Below, piece after piece: positions 1 through 9,812 of a stretch of 64,000 bases of DNA. Both the position numbers and the translations under genes were made by a program. This DNA comes from Chlorobaculum limnaeum (GTDB lineage Bacteria > Bacteroidota > Chlorobiia > Chlorobiales > Chlorobiaceae). The first letter of the stretch is position 1. Every line of letters begins with the position of its first letter. The notes beneath the pieces were generated by a model. That model saw nothing but the letters and a program-made list of their open reading frames with translations, did no database searches and was not told the DNA's origin. The DNA lies in NCBI RefSeq assembly GCF_001747405.1, contig NZ_CP017305.1, positions 328,001-392,000 of the forward strand, in the 5' to 3' direction.

Positions 1-49
1 CTGACGTCATAGTCTCTTTTTTGTTTTGCGAATCTACGTGATACCCTCA

Positions 50-928
50 ATGAATATTCTTGTCACCGGGAGCCATGGGCAGCTTGGCTCCGAATTGCGC
101 AAACACCAGGAGATACAGGGGCGGCAGGGATGGTTTTTCGCCGATATCCCTGACCTCGATATTACCGATGCGTCCGCCGTGGAGCGTGTTTGCCGCGACC
201 GGCAGATCGGCGCGATGGTCAACTGCGCGGCTTACACAGCGGTGGACAAGGCCGAGAGTGACATCGATGCGGCCTTCAGGGTGAACCGCGACGGCGCGGC
301 GGTGCTCGCTTCGGTCGCAAAAGCGGCAGGCGCGCTGCTCCTGCACGTTTCGACCGACTACGTTTTCGACGGATCGAGCAACCGACCCTATCGCGAAGAT
401 GATCCGGCAACTCCTCTCGGGGTGTATGGTCAGTCCAAGTGGGAGGGGGAGGAGGCGATCCGCTCAATCGGCTGCTCGCATCTCATCGTTCGCACCTCAT
501 GGCTCTACTCGGCTTACGGGCAGAACTTCGTGAAGACGATGCTTCGCCTTGGCCGGGAGCGTGAGTCGATTGGGGTGGTGTTCGATCAGGTTGGTACGCC
601 AACCTGGGCCGCCGACCTGGCTGGAGCCATCGTGTCGATGCTCGACCGGCTCGATCCGGCGCGGAGTTATGCCGAAACTTTTCACTACTCGAACGAAGGG
701 GTCTGCTCATGGTACGATGTCGCCACGGAGGTGATGAATGCCGCCGGACTATCGTGCCGTGTCATGCCGATCGAGAGCCACGAGTACCCGACGCCGGTGA
801 CACGCCCGCCCTACAGTGTGCTGAACAAGCGCAAGATCAAAAATGCCTGGGGTCTCGAAATTCTCCACTGGCGCCAGAGCCTGCTGAAGATGCTCGAAGA
901 GTTGCGGGAGGGCGGCGGTAACTCGTGA
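50..928 (+). CDS. rfbD: dTDP-4-dehydrorhamnose reductase
   Basis: Cytoplasmic NAD(P)H-dependent reductase for the last step of dTDP-L-rhamnose synthesis. The 292-residue protein has the N-terminal Rossmann motif (VTGSHGQLG, residues 5-13), the conserved NCAAYTAVDKAE block (58-69), STDYVFDG (101-108) and the YxxxK catalytic pair (Tyr126, Lys130). This is an extended short-chain dehydrogenase of the RmlD family. An in-frame TTG lies 24 bases upstream, but the ATG at 50 starts directly on the Rossmann strand as the family does, so I chose it. It is followed at 1020 by rfbB on the same strand, so the two probably supply rhamnose for surface polysaccharide together. Confidence 0.95.
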   Translation: MNILVTGSHGQLGSELRKHQEIQGRQGWFFADIPDLDITDASAVERVCRDRQIGAMVNCAAYTAVDKAESDIDAAFRVNRDGAAVLASVAKAAGALLLHVSTDYVFDGSSNRPYREDDPATPLGVYGQSKWEGEEAIRSIGCSHLIVRTSWLYSAYGQNFVKTMLRLGRERESIGVVFDQVGTPTWAADLAGAIVSMLDRLDPARSYAETFHYSNEGVCSWYDVATEVMNAAGLSCRVMPIESHEYPTPVTRPPYSVLNKRKIKNAWGLEILHWRQSLLKMLEELREGGGNS

Positions 929-936
929 CGCTGGGT

Positions 937-963
937 GTCATGGGACTCATGGGACTTGTGGGT
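937..963. repeat. 9-bp-period short repeat (3 units)
   Basis: Three consecutive 9-mers, GTCATGGGA, CTCATGGGA and CTTGTGGGT, lie just after the rfbD stop. The period and degenerate core resemble runs at 3560-3586 and 47949-47984. Function unknown. Confidence 0.6.
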
Positions 964-1019
964 CGGGAAGATGGATGCGGATTTTTCTGATTTCCAATTC
1001 ATAATTCATAATTTGTTCA

Positions 1020-2069
1020 ATGCATATACTCATAACCGGCGGGGCGGGGTTTATCGGTTCGCATGTGGTCAGGCATTTTCTGGAGCGCTATCCCGGCTAC
1101 GCCATCACCAATCTCGACAAGCTCACCTACGCGGGCAACCTGGCCAATCTGCGCGATGTCGAGTCGAACCAGAACTACCGGTTCGTGAAGGGCGACATTG
1201 CCGATGGCGCGTTCCTGCTCGATCTGTTCAGGGAGCAAACGTTCGATGCGGTCATTCATCTTGCCGCGGAGTCGCACGTTGACCGCTCCATCGAGAGCCC
1301 GGTCGAGTTCGTGGTCTCCAACGTGCTCGGCACGGTCAACCTGCTCAATGCGGCGAGGGCGACGTGGGATGGCGCGTTCGAGGGCAAACGCTTCTACCAT
1401 ATCTCGACCGACGAGGTGTACGGTTCGCTCGGCAGCGAGGGGATGTTTACCGAGGCCACGCCCTACGATCCGCACAGCCCCTATTCGGCCTCGAAAGCCT
1501 CTTCCGACCACTTTGTCCGCGCATTCCACGACACCTACGGCCTGCCGGTGGTGATCAGCAACTGCTCGAACAACTACGGCTCGCACCAGTTTCCCGAAAA
1601 GCTGATCCCGCTGTTCATCAACAACATCCGTCTGCGGAAGCCGCTGCCGGTCTACGGCGCGGGGCTGAACATTCGGGACTGGCTCTGGGTGGTCGATCAC
1701 GCCCGCGCCATCGACGAAATCTTCCATCGCGGAACGGCGGGCGAGACCTACAATATCGGCGGGCACAACGAGTGGACGAACATCGATCTCATCCGTTTGC
1801 TCTGCCGCATCATGGACAGGAAGCTCGGCAGGGAAGCGGGGGAGTCGGAAACGCTCATCACCTACGTCACCGACCGTGCGGGCCACGATCTCCGGTACGC
1901 CATCGACGCCTCGAAGCTGCAACGCGAGCTTGGCTGGGTGCCCTCCGTCACCTTCGAGGAGGGTTTGGAAAAGACGGTCGATTGGTATCTTTCCAATCAG
2001 CCATGGCTCGACGAGGTAACATCGGGGGCCTATCAGCACTATTATGAAAAGATGTACGCAGGGCGCTGA
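1020..2069 (+). CDS. rfbB: dTDP-glucose 4,6-dehydratase
   Basis: Converts dTDP-glucose to dTDP-4-keto-6-deoxyglucose, the second step of dTDP-rhamnose synthesis, using bound NAD. At 349 residues it has normal RmlB length. The NAD-binding GGAGFIGSH motif is at the N-terminus. HLAAESHVDRS, the STDEVYGSL block carrying the catalytic Thr-Asp-Glu, and YSASKASSD (YxxxK) follow in order. The ATG at 1020 begins immediately at the Rossmann strand. It lies 91 bases after rfbD and 47 before manC, in a co-directional sugar-nucleotide cluster. The glucose-1-phosphate thymidylyltransferase and epimerase partners are not in the window and may lie to the left. Confidence 0.96.
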   Translation: MHILITGGAGFIGSHVVRHFLERYPGYAITNLDKLTYAGNLANLRDVESNQNYRFVKGDIADGAFLLDLFREQTFDAVIHLAAESHVDRSIESPVEFVVSNVLGTVNLLNAARATWDGAFEGKRFYHISTDEVYGSLGSEGMFTEATPYDPHSPYSASKASSDHFVRAFHDTYGLPVVISNCSNNYGSHQFPEKLIPLFINNIRLRKPLPVYGAGLNIRDWLWVVDHARAIDEIFHRGTAGETYNIGGHNEWTNIDLIRLLCRIMDRKLGREAGESETLITYVTDRAGHDLRYAIDASKLQRELGWVPSVTFEEGLEKTVDWYLSNQPWLDEVTSGAYQHYYEKMYAGR

Positions 2070-2116
2070 GAGCCAGTTTCCTTGCATGAAAATAACCACT
2101 TGTACGTTTTGAGTCG

Positions 2117-3523
2117 ATGATCATACCCGTCATTCTGAGCGGAGGTTCGGGAACCCGTCTCTGGCCATTGTCGAGAGCCATGTATCCCAAACAGCTTCTG
2201 CCCCTTTTCGGACAGTACACAATGTTTCAGGATACGGTGCAACGTGTTTCGGCAGTGGCGGAAACAGGCCCAATCATTTGCGTCTGCAACGATGACCACC
2301 GGTTTCTCGTGGCCGAACAGCTCCGGCAGATCGATGCGGAAGGCGCCATCATTCTCGAACCTTTCGGTCGCAATACCGCGCCAGCCGCCGCTATTGCGGC
2401 TCTGATCATTGCCGCGAGCCAACCCGGCGCGCTCATGATGCTCCTGCCAGCCGATCATCTCATACTCGACCGTGAAGCCTTTGCCGCATCGATCGAAATG
2501 GCTCGGAGCGCGGCGGCGGAAGGGCGTCTGGTAACCTTCGGCATTGTTCCGTCCGCCCCTGAAACGAGGTATGGTTATATCAGGGCGGTTGCCGGTTCCA
2601 GTGGCGTGGCCCGCCCTGTCGCCGAATTCGTCGAGAAGCCCTCGCTCGAACGGGCGGAAAGCTACGTGGCGTCGGGCGACTATTTCTGGAACAGCGGGAT
2701 GTTTCTGTTCAAGCCCGAGGTCTATCTCGCCGAACTCGAAGCGAACTCGCCCGAGATTCTCGATGCATGCCGGAACGCTATGCAAAAAGCCCGGCGCGAT
2801 CTCGATTTCCTGCGGCTTGACCCAGAAGCCTTCGCGGCCTGCCCTTCCGATTCGATCGACTATGCGGTTATGGAAAAAACTTCCAACGCAGTAGTGGTGC
2901 CCATGCAGGCGGGGTGGAACGATGTCGGCGCGTGGTCGGCGCTGTGGGGTGTGCATGAGCGCGACGCCGAGGGCAACGTCAAGCATGGCGACGTGCTGAC
3001 GCACGGAGTGAGGAACAGCTACATCCACGCCACCAGCCGACTCGTAGCGGCCGTTGGTCTGGACGATCACGTGATTGTCGAGACTGCCGACGCGGTGCTT
3101 GTCGCCTCGAAAGATCGGGTACAGGAGGTCAAGGCGATTGTCGAGCAGCTCCGGTTGCAAAAGCGCCAGGAGCCGCTGATTCACCGGCGGGTCTACCGCC
3201 CTTGGGGTTCGTACGAAACCGTCGATGAGGGGGAGCGCTTCAAGGTCAAGCGCATTACGGTCAAACCCGGTGCGGCGCTCTCCCTGCAGATGCACCATAA
3301 GCGCGCGGAGCACTGGATCGTGGTGACCGGCAGGGCGATGGTGACGGTTGGAGAGCGGCAAGTTCCGCTCGAGGCGAACGAGTCGATCTACATTCCGGTC
3401 GAAGAGAAACACCGGCTCGAAAATCGCGGCGACGCGCCGCTCGAACTCATCGAAGTGCAGTCAGGCGAATACCTCGGCGAGGACGACATCGTGCGATTCG
3501 AAGACCACTATGGGCGATTGTGA
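2117..3523 (+). CDS. manC: Mannose-1-phosphate guanylyltransferase / mannose-6-phosphate isomerase
   Basis: Makes GDP-mannose from mannose-1-phosphate and GTP. In the bifunctional family it also interconverts fructose-6-P and mannose-6-P. The 468-residue protein has the nucleotidyltransferase signature at residues 9-25 (SGGSGTRLWPLSR then YPKQ), the sugar-binding FVEKP motif mid-protein, and a C-terminal type II isomerase cupin (QMHHKRAEHWIVV). That is the full two-domain layout of ManC/CpsB/AlgA. It follows rfbB by 47 bases, so the three genes form a likely operon for polysaccharide precursors. Isomerase activity is inferred from the cupin only. Confidence 0.95.
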   Translation: MIIPVILSGGSGTRLWPLSRAMYPKQLLPLFGQYTMFQDTVQRVSAVAETGPIICVCNDDHRFLVAEQLRQIDAEGAIILEPFGRNTAPAAAIAALIIAASQPGALMMLLPADHLILDREAFAASIEMARSAAAEGRLVTFGIVPSAPETRYGYIRAVAGSSGVARPVAEFVEKPSLERAESYVASGDYFWNSGMFLFKPEVYLAELEANSPEILDACRNAMQKARRDLDFLRLDPEAFAACPSDSIDYAVMEKTSNAVVVPMQAGWNDVGAWSALWGVHERDAEGNVKHGDVLTHGVRNSYIHATSRLVAAVGLDDHVIVETADAVLVASKDRVQEVKAIVEQLRLQKRQEPLIHRRVYRPWGSYETVDEGERFKVKRITVKPGAALSLQMHHKRAEHWIVVTGRAMVTVGERQVPLEANESIYIPVEEKHRLENRGDAPLELIEVQSGEYLGEDDIVRFEDHYGRL

Positions 3524-3559
3524 AGCAGCGGATGGAGTTGCCTTTTCGCTCTTTCTTCT

Positions 3560-3586
3560 CTTATAGGACTTATAGGTCTTATAGGG
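3560..3586. repeat. 9-bp-period short tandem repeat (3 units)
   Basis: Three tandem 9-mers, CTTATAGGA, CTTATAGGT and CTTATAGGG, lie 36 bases after manC. Same period as the runs at 937 and 47949. Confidence 0.7.
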
Positions 3587-3690
3587 CCGGAAAACCGCGC
3601 TCGTCTTGTATCGGATAGATTATTGTGATACATTGACCTGTTGCGATATTGCGGCATTACAGACGATTCAAATCCAAATTCCGGTAGCAT

Positions 3691-3909
3691 ATGGCTGAAG
3701 ATATGAGAACTCCCAACCAGGGACAGCAGGTCGGTGACGTCGTGAAAGGTGATTTCGCGACCATTCTCGTTGGTTTGGGCACAATGCTCGACGGAGCACT
3801 GACGCCTCTGAGCAAGGTCGTGGCCTCGGCGCTCGATTCGATGACGGTCGTGGCCAAACAGATTCTCGACGGCATCAACAACTCTGCTGCCGGTAACAGA
3901 CAGCAGTGA
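3691..3909 (+). CDS. Small chlorosome-envelope-like protein (CsmB/CsmF type)
   Basis: A 72-residue protein with a polar N-terminus, then two short amphipathic or hydrophobic stretches (residues 22-46 and 47-62), no Cys and no catalytic motif. Length, helix pattern and composition resemble the CsmB/CsmF family of chlorosome envelope proteins, which sit in the lipid monolayer around the bacteriochlorophyll core. It is a single-gene unit: more than 160 bases separate it from manC, and a clear terminator follows at 3959. The chlorosome assignment comes from overall resemblance, not a decisive motif. It could be another small membrane-associated protein. Confidence 0.55.
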   Translation: MAEDMRTPNQGQQVGDVVKGDFATILVGLGTMLDGALTPLSKVVASALDSMTVVAKQILDGINNSAAGNRQQ

Positions 3910-3958
3910 CCAATCGCTGATGGCTGCGTCGCCGGGACTTTCCTGTGTGCCGCATCTG

Positions 3959-4000
3959 AAGGCAGCCTGATTCAGCACCATCGGGCTGCCTTTCTCTTTT
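3959..4000 (+). terminator. Rho-independent terminator after the chlorosome-like gene
   Basis: Inverted repeat AAGGCAGCC / GGCTGCCTT with a 16-base loop, followed by a T-rich tail (TTTCTCTTTT), 50 bases after the stop at 3909. Confidence 0.8.
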
Positions 4001-4091
4001 CCTGCCGATTCTCGTATATTCAGACTTTTCCGCGAAGCGGGGCCGGTTCCCGCCTCCGCAATGATATTTCCAGCTTGACATTCTGACCATC

Positions 4092-7000
4092 ATGCCCGAC
4101 ACCTATCCCGAGTATCCGTCCTCTCTTACATACAGCGCCATGGAGGCCCGCGTTCGCCAGTTCTGGGACGAACAGGGCATTTTTCGCAAAAGCCTCGAAA
4201 AGGATGCCCCGAAAGGCATCTACTCGTTTTATGAAGGGCCGCCGACGGTCAATGGCAAGCCGGGCGTGCATCACGTTTTCAGCCGCACCATCAAGGATGT
4301 GGTCTGCCGCTACCACGCCATGCAGGGTTTCGAGGTGCCGCGCAAGGCTGGCTGGGACACGCATGGTTTGCCTGTCGAGATTTCGGTCGAAAAGAAGCTT
4401 GGCCTGAAGAACAAGTCGCATGTCGAGGAGTACGGCGTTGGCGAGTTCAACCGCGAGGCGCGCTCGCTGGTCTATCACCACATCGACGACAACCGCGAGG
4501 GGTGGGGCAGGCTTACCGAGCGCATGGGCTACTGGGTCGATATGGACAGTCCCTACATCACCTGCGACAACAACTACATCGAGTCGGTCTGGTGGGCGCT
4601 GAAGACCATCTTCGACAAGGGGCTGATCTACAAGGATTACAAGATTGTGCCGCAGGATCCGAAGTCCGAGACGGTGCTCAGCTCGCACGAACTGGCGCTT
4701 GGCTACAAGGAGGTGCAGGATCCGAGCGTCTACGTGAAGTTCCGCCTGAAGGATTCGGAGGAGAGCATTCTCGTCTGGACGACCACGCCCTGGACGCTCA
4801 TCTCGAACGTCGCTCTCGCTGTGGGCCGCGACATCGACTACGTGCGCGTCCGCAATCGCGAAACCGGCGAGGTGCTGATTCTGGCTGAATCGCGCTTGTC
4901 GGTGCTCGTCGAGAAGATCGGCGAGGAGTCGGCATGGGAGGTGATCAGCCGCTGCAAGGGCAGCGAACTCGAAGGGCGCGACTACGAGCCGCTTTTCAAC
5001 TACTTCGCGCCCGAGCGCCGCGCCTGGTATGTGGCCTGCGGTGAGTTCGTCTCGACCGGCGATGGCACGGGCATCGTGCACATCGCACCGGCCTTCGGCG
5101 CGGACGACTACGAGCTGTCGAAGCAGTACCAGCTTCCGATGCTTCAGCCGGTGGCCCGCAACGGCTGCTTCACCGCCGAGGTGCCAGACTACGCCGGTAT
5201 GTTCTTCAAGGATGCCGACAAGCCGATCATGCAGCGCCTGAAGGAGGAGGGCAAGCTCTATCGCCGCGAGACGATCCAGCACACCTACCCCTTTTCGTGG
5301 CGCTACGACGTGCCGGTGATCTACTACGCCCGCGAGTCGTGGTACATCCGCACCACCGACATCGCGCCGCGCATGGTGGAGCTGAACAAGACGATCAACT
5401 GGAATCCCTTCGAGATCGGCGCGGGACGCTTCGGTAACTGGCTCGAAGAGAACAAGGACTGGGCGCTCTCCCGCGAGCGCTTTTGGGGCACGCCGCTGCC
5501 GGTGTGGGTCGCTGAAGATTTCGCCATCGGCGACGGCCCCGCCTCCGGTAAGCTTTTCGCCGTCGGCTCGGTCGCGGAGCTGCGCGAGGGCTTCATCGAG
5601 ATCGATGGCGAGCAGATGAATCTCGGCGAGGCGCTCGACAAAGCTCTCGTGGAACTCGACCTGCACAAGCCCTTCGTGGATCGCATTTATTTCATCCGCG
5701 ACGGCAAGCGCTTCAACCGCACGCCGGAGCTGATCGACGTCTGGTTTGACAGCGGCTCGATGCCCTTCGCCCAGCTCCACTATCCCTTCGAGAACAAGGA
5801 GCTGTTCGAAAAGACCTTCCCGGCGGACTTCATCGCCGAGGGGGTTGACCAGACGCGCGGCTGGTTCTACACGCTCCACGCCATCGCGACGCTCATCTTC
5901 GACCGCCCGGCCTACCGGAACCTGGTCGTCAACGGCCACATCCTCGACAAGAATGGGCAGAAGATGTCCAAATCGAAGGGCAACGTGGTCGATCCGTTCG
6001 AGTCGATGGAGAAGTACGGCGCGGACGCCATCCGCTGGTACCTCATGATCACCAGCCCGCCGTGGCGCCCGAAGCTCTTCAACGCCGACGAGATCGAGGA
6101 GGAGCAGCGCAAGTTCTTCCGCGCCTTCATCAATAGCTACAACTTCTTCGTGCTTTACGCGAACGTGGACGGTTTCCGCAACCAGGAGGCTGACATTCCC
6201 TTCGCCGAGCGCTCGGAGCTTGACCGCTGGATTCTCTCCAGCCTCAACACGCTCATCGCCGAAGTGACCCGCCGCATGGAGGGCTACGACCTCACCGGCG
6301 CGTGCCGTCTCATCGGCGACTTCACCGTGGACGACCTCTCGAACTGGTACATCCGCCGCTCGCGCAAACGCTTCTGGAAAGGGGAGATGGGGCCGGACAA
6401 ACTCTCGGCTTACCAGACGCTCTCGACGGTGCTCGAAACGCTCTCGAAGCTGCTTGCGCCTTTCGCGCCCTTCATCGCCGAAAAAATGTGGCTCGACCTG
6501 ACCGGCGTCAGCGCGAAGGGGCAGGCCGAATCGGTGCACCTCGCCGACTGGCCGGTGGCCGACGAAAGCTGCATCGACGCGGCGCTCGAAGAGCGGATGA
6601 AGAAGGCGCAGATCGTCACGTCACTCGTGCGCACCATGCGCGAGAAGGCCACCATCAAGGTGCGCCAGCCGCTCCGGCGTATCCTGCTCGCCGCCGCCGA
6701 ACCCGGTTCCCGCGCCGCCTACGAACTGGTTTCGGAGATCATCCGTGAGGAGGTCAACGTCCAGAAGATCGAGTATGTCGAGGACGAGGATGGTTCGGTG
6801 ATCAGCAAAAAGGCCAAGCCGAACTTCAAGGCGCTCGGCCCGCGCTTCGGCAAGGATATGAAGGCGCTCGCCGAAGAGATCAGGATCATGAGCCACAAGC
6901 AGATTTCGCGCCTCGAAACGGAAGGCTCCATCGAGATTGATCTCGGCGGACGCATTTGCACCGTGCTTCGAGAGGATGTTGACATCGTGCACGAGGATAT

Positions 7001-7346
7001 CGAGGGGTGGCTCGTGGCGGCGGACGACGCGCACCGCATCATGGTGGCGCTCGACACCGAGATCACCGAGGAGCTTGAGATGCTCGGCCTGGCCCGCGAG
7101 CTGGTCAGCAAGATTCAGACCCTCCGCAAGGAGAGCGGCCTCGACATCACCGACCGCATCACGCTGAAGGTCGAGGGCAGTGAAAAGCTGCTGAAGGCAG
7201 CGAGGGCCAGCGAATCCTACATCAAGGATGAGACGCTCGCCACGGCGATGGTGCTGCTGCCGCTCGAAGGCTCGCCGTCAGCCGACGAAGCCGAGCAGGT
7301 CAACAATGAATTGTGCCGGTTGTCGCTTGAAAAATCCGCTTCATGA
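4092..7346 (+). CDS. ileS: Isoleucyl-tRNA synthetase, eukaryotic-like (type 2)
   Basis: Charges tRNA-Ile and edits misactivated valine. The 1084-residue length is well over the roughly 930 of the common bacterial form. The class I HIGH-type motif appears as GKPGVHH near residue 57 and the KMSKS loop as [10 protein letters not shown] near residue 622. The editing-domain signature [12 protein letters not shown] is near residue 232. The [13 protein letters not shown] form and the length match the eukaryote-like type 2 enzymes, which are known for mupirocin tolerance in other bacteria. No C-terminal zinc-knuckle Cys cluster is visible. The ATG at 4092 fits the family N-terminus. Confidence 0.97.
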   Translation: MPDTYPEYPSSLTYSAMEARVRQFWDEQGIFRKSLEKDAPKGIYSFYEGPPTVNGKPGVHHVFSRTIKDVVCRYHAMQGFEVPRKAGWDTHGLPVEISVEKKLGLKNKSHVEEYGVGEFNREARSLVYHHIDDNREGWGRLTERMGYWVDMDSPYITCDNNYIESVWWALKTIFDKGLIYKDYKIVPQDPKSETVLSSHELALGYKEVQDPSVYVKFRLKDSEESILVWTTTPWTLISNVALAVGRDIDYVRVRNRETGEVLILAESRLSVLVEKIGEESAWEVISRCKGSELEGRDYEPLFNYFAPERRAWYVACGEFVSTGDGTGIVHIAPAFGADDYELSKQYQLPMLQPVARNGCFTAEVPDYAGMFFKDADKPIMQRLKEEGKLYRRETIQHTYPFSWRYDVPVIYYARESWYIRTTDIAPRMVELNKTINWNPFEIGAGRFGNWLEENKDWALSRERFWGTPLPVWVAEDFAIGDGPASGKLFAVGSVAELREGFIEIDGEQMNLGEALDKALVELDLHKPFVDRIYFIRDGKRFNRTPELIDVWFDSGSMPFAQLHYPFENKELFEKTFPADFIAEGVDQTRGWFYTLHAIATLIFDRPAYRNLVVNGHILDKNGQKMSKSKGNVVDPFESMEKYGADAIRWYLMITSPPWRPKLFNADEIEEEQRKFFRAFINSYNFFVLYANVDGFRNQEADIPFAERSELDRWILSSLNTLIAEVTRRMEGYDLTGACRLIGDFTVDDLSNWYIRRSRKRFWKGEMGPDKLSAYQTLSTVLETLSKLLAPFAPFIAEKMWLDLTGVSAKGQAESVHLADWPVADESCIDAALEERMKKAQIVTSLVRTMREKATIKVRQPLRRILLAAAEPGSRAAYELVSEIIREEVNVQKIEYVEDEDGSVISKKAKPNFKALGPRFGKDMKALAEEIRIMSHKQISRLETEGSIEIDLGGRICTVLREDVDIVHEDIEGWLVAADDAHRIMVALDTEITEELEMLGLARELVSKIQTLRKESGLDITDRITLKVEGSEKLLKAARASESYIKDETLATAMVLLPLEGSPSADEAEQVNNELCRLSLEKSAS

Positions 7347-7400
7347 TCGTATTATAAGCTTTCGTGTTTTTTTACGGTTTGCCGTTGGAACCTCTAAACC

Positions 7401-7844
7401 ATGACCATCATGTCGAAGAAAACCAGCCCTGTTCAGGAGAGCCCCGCGGAGCCTTCGGAAGAGACGAGACTCACCAAGACCTACCTGACAGACGAGGAGC
7501 TCGAACACTTCAGGCAGATTCTGCTGAAACGGCGTGATGAGGTTCTGCGCGACCTCGATATTCTTCGTTCCTCTCTGTCCGAGGAGAGCGTCGAGGACTC
7601 GATCAACTCGAACTACTCGATGCACATGGCCGATCACGGCACCGAGACCATGGATCGCGAGCAGCGCTTCATGTTCATCGCCCGTGACGAAAAATATCTG
7701 CACTACATCGACCAGGCGCTCGACCGCATTCGCAACAAGACCTACGGCATCTGCACCAAATCGGGCAAGCCGATCCCCAAGAAGCGCCTCGAAGCCGTGC
7801 CGCACACCTCGGTGAGGATCGAGTTCAAGCAGACGAAGAAATAG
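7401..7844 (+). CDS. DksA/TraR-family protein with degenerate zinc finger
   Basis: A 147-residue protein: acidic flexible N-terminus, coiled-coil region (about 31-110, with DEELEHFRQILLKRRDEVL), then the C-terminal DksA signature YGICTKSGKPIPKKRLEAVP (115-134). Family members bind RNA polymerase through the secondary channel and often act with ppGpp. The usual four zinc-binding Cys are reduced to one (Cys118), so zinc cannot bind in the normal way. It lies 54 bases after ileS and is closed by a terminator at 7877. A second possible start (MSKK) lies three codons in. Regulatory function is inferred from the family. Confidence 0.85.
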   Translation: MTIMSKKTSPVQESPAEPSEETRLTKTYLTDEELEHFRQILLKRRDEVLRDLDILRSSLSEESVEDSINSNYSMHMADHGTETMDREQRFMFIARDEKYLHYIDQALDRIRNKTYGICTKSGKPIPKKRLEAVPHTSVRIEFKQTKK

Positions 7845-7876
7845 GCCCTGCCTTTCCGCAATATCTCGAATTGACA

Positions 7877-7912
7877 AAAGCCGTCCCGAATCTTCGGGAT
7901 GGCTTTTTTTGT
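7877..7912 (+). terminator. Rho-independent terminator after the dksA-like gene
   Basis: Stem AAAAGCCGTCCCGAA / TTCGGGATGGCTTTT with a 2-base loop (one G-T pair), then a T-run. Confidence 0.9.
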
Positions 7913-7990
7913 TCCATGCGGCAACAGCTATCTTGAGCGCTCTCTTCTCCGTATCGAAACCGGTTTGTCGCCCGTTCAAGCCAAAAACAG

Positions 7991-8023
7991 AAAAGCCATC
8001 CCGGCTGTGTTCGGGATGGCTTT
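7991..8023 (-). terminator. Rho-independent terminator after purF
   Basis: Stem AAAGCCATCCCG / CGGGATGGCTTT read on the minus strand, followed by TTCTGTTTTT, about 30 bases past the purF stop. Confidence 0.8.
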
Positions 8024-8055
8024 GACATGTATCTGCTGACGAGACCGGGAGCGCT

Positions 8056-9549
8056 TCAGTCGTTCTCCTCTTTGTCGGTCGTGGCGTCGGTGATCGGGAT
8101 CGGGTAATCTCCGCTGAAACAGGCGGTGCAGTAGCTGCACTCTTCGCCTTCGAACGTTGGTACGCTGTTCAGCAGGCCCTGCATGGAGAGATATTTCAGC
8201 GAGTCTACGCCGATGTACTCCCGGATTTTTTCGATGTCGCCCAGCTCGTGCTCCGCGTCGGCCAGCATGTGCGTGAGCAACTGGCGTTTGGTCGGAAAGT
8301 CCATGCCGTAGAAGCAGGGATTGGTGATCGGCGGCGAGCTGATGTGCAGATGGATCTCCGCCGGATCGGCCTCGCGCACCAGCTTGATGAGCATTTTGGC
8401 CGTCGTGCCGCGCACGATCGAATCATCGACCAGAATGATCGGCCGTCCCTGCATGACGCCGCGCACGATGTTGTATTTGGATCGAACCTTGATTTCGCGG
8501 CTCTGGATGCCAGGCTGAATGAAGGTGCGCCCGACGTAGTGGTTGCGGATGAGGCCGTGCTCGAAGCGCGCCGGTTTGCCGAGCTTGTTGCTCTCCCGGA
8601 CGAAACCGAGCGCGGCGGTGTTCGACGAGTCGGGTACGCTGACCACAGCCAGCTCCTTTTCGCTCTCTTTTCGTTCGATGGTCGATTCGCGCGCGAGGTT
8701 CTTGCCGAGGTTCCGGCGCACCTTGTCCACCGAGTTCCGGAAAATGAAGCTGTCGGGACGGGCGAAGTAGACATACTCGAAGATGCAGCGGGCCTTGCGC
8801 TCGACCGGCGGAAGGTAGAGCGAGATCGGCTTTTCGTTCGCCACAGCCAGGTGATCGATCAGGAGGATTTCACCCGGAGCGATGTCGCGGATGTATTCGG
8901 CCTTGATGATGTCGAAGGCGCAGGTTTCGCTCGCTACGATGTAAGCCATCTCTCCGGTCGCGGGATCGATTTTCTTGCCGAGAGCCAGCGGGCGAACGCC
9001 ATATGGATCGCGGGCGGCGATCATCTGGTTGTTGGCGAGAATGACAATCGAATAGGCGCCCTCGACCTGCCGCAACGCATCGTAAATCTGATGGATCGGC
9101 TCTTTTTCCTTGCTTCGGGCGGCCAGGTGCGGAATGATTTCGGTGTCCGAAGAGGCCTGGAAAATTACTCCCTGCTCGGTCAGCTCCTTGCGAAGCGCTC
9201 TCGAATTAGTGAGGTTTCCGTTATGGGCGATGGCGAGGCTGCCGGAGCGATAGGTGAGGGAGAAGGGCTGGATATTGTTGTTCGATTTCGAGGCGCCGGT
9301 GGTGGAGTAGCGGTTGTGGCCGATGGCTGCGTAGCCGCTCAGGTTCTCGAAAATTTGCTCATCTCTGAACACTTCCGAGACCAGGCCCGGTCCCTTGTGC
9401 TGTTTGAACAGCGTTTTCTTCTTGGCTTTATTGTATTCAGCTACCACGATACCGGCGGCTTCCTGCCCTCTGTGCTGAAGAGAGTAGAGGCCGTAAAAGG
9501 TATCTTCGGCGGGAGTTTTTGAATTAAAAACGCCGAAAACTCCGCACAT
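8056..9549 (-). CDS. purF: Amidophosphoribosyltransferase
   Basis: First committed step of purine synthesis: glutamine plus PRPP gives phosphoribosylamine. At 497 residues, it starts MCGVFGVF, so Met removal exposes the N-terminal nucleophile Cys. The class II glutamine amidotransferase half (YSLQHRGQEAAGI, GHNRYSTTG, AHNGNLTN) precedes a phosphoribosyltransferase half with the PRPP motif IILVDDSIVRGTT. Cys residues in ITNPCFYG and the C-terminal ECSYCTACF are consistent with the Fe-S-cluster type known from Bacillus PurF. No propeptide is visible. It is a single gene with its own terminator; purN and purH are a few kilobases away. Confidence 0.97.
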   Translation of the reverse strand: MCGVFGVFNSKTPAEDTFYGLYSLQHRGQEAAGIVVAEYNKAKKKTLFKQHKGPGLVSEVFRDEQIFENLSGYAAIGHNRYSTTGASKSNNNIQPFSLTYRSGSLAIAHNGNLTNSRALRKELTEQGVIFQASSDTEIIPHLAARSKEKEPIHQIYDALRQVEGAYSIVILANNQMIAARDPYGVRPLALGKKIDPATGEMAYIVASETCAFDIIKAEYIRDIAPGEILLIDHLAVANEKPISLYLPPVERKARCIFEYVYFARPDSFIFRNSVDKVRRNLGKNLARESTIERKESEKELAVVSVPDSSNTAALGFVRESNKLGKPARFEHGLIRNHYVGRTFIQPGIQSREIKVRSKYNIVRGVMQGRPIILVDDSIVRGTTAKMLIKLVREADPAEIHLHISSPPITNPCFYGMDFPTKRQLLTHMLADAEHELGDIEKIREYIGVDSLKYLSMQGLLNSVPTFEGEECSYCTACFSGDYPIPITDATTDKEEND

Positions 9550-9812
9550 ATCATTGAAATCTTGAGATTGTGTAAAATAACGTCGCCTTTAAAAGGCAGG
9601 TGAAGCTAATATATCAAGGTCGAAATTAAAAACAATCAGACGGCCAAAACCGTTCGCATCCGCTTTTTCACCGCATCGGTCTTCAGGAGCCGCTCCTTTC
9701 GGGAGAGAGACATTATTTTTTAAGGTGTTCTTTTGTAAGGAATTGAATGGGGGCAGCCGCCGTTTGTTTGCATGGAAGGTATCAACCGTAAAAACATTCA
9801 AAGCAACGCATA

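Noticed and set aside
4020-6539. Very long minus-strand ORF (839 codons) opposite ileS
   Set aside because: It is a mirror of a GC-rich coding gene; the protein is Arg/Val/Leu-rich with no motif, while ileS is certain.
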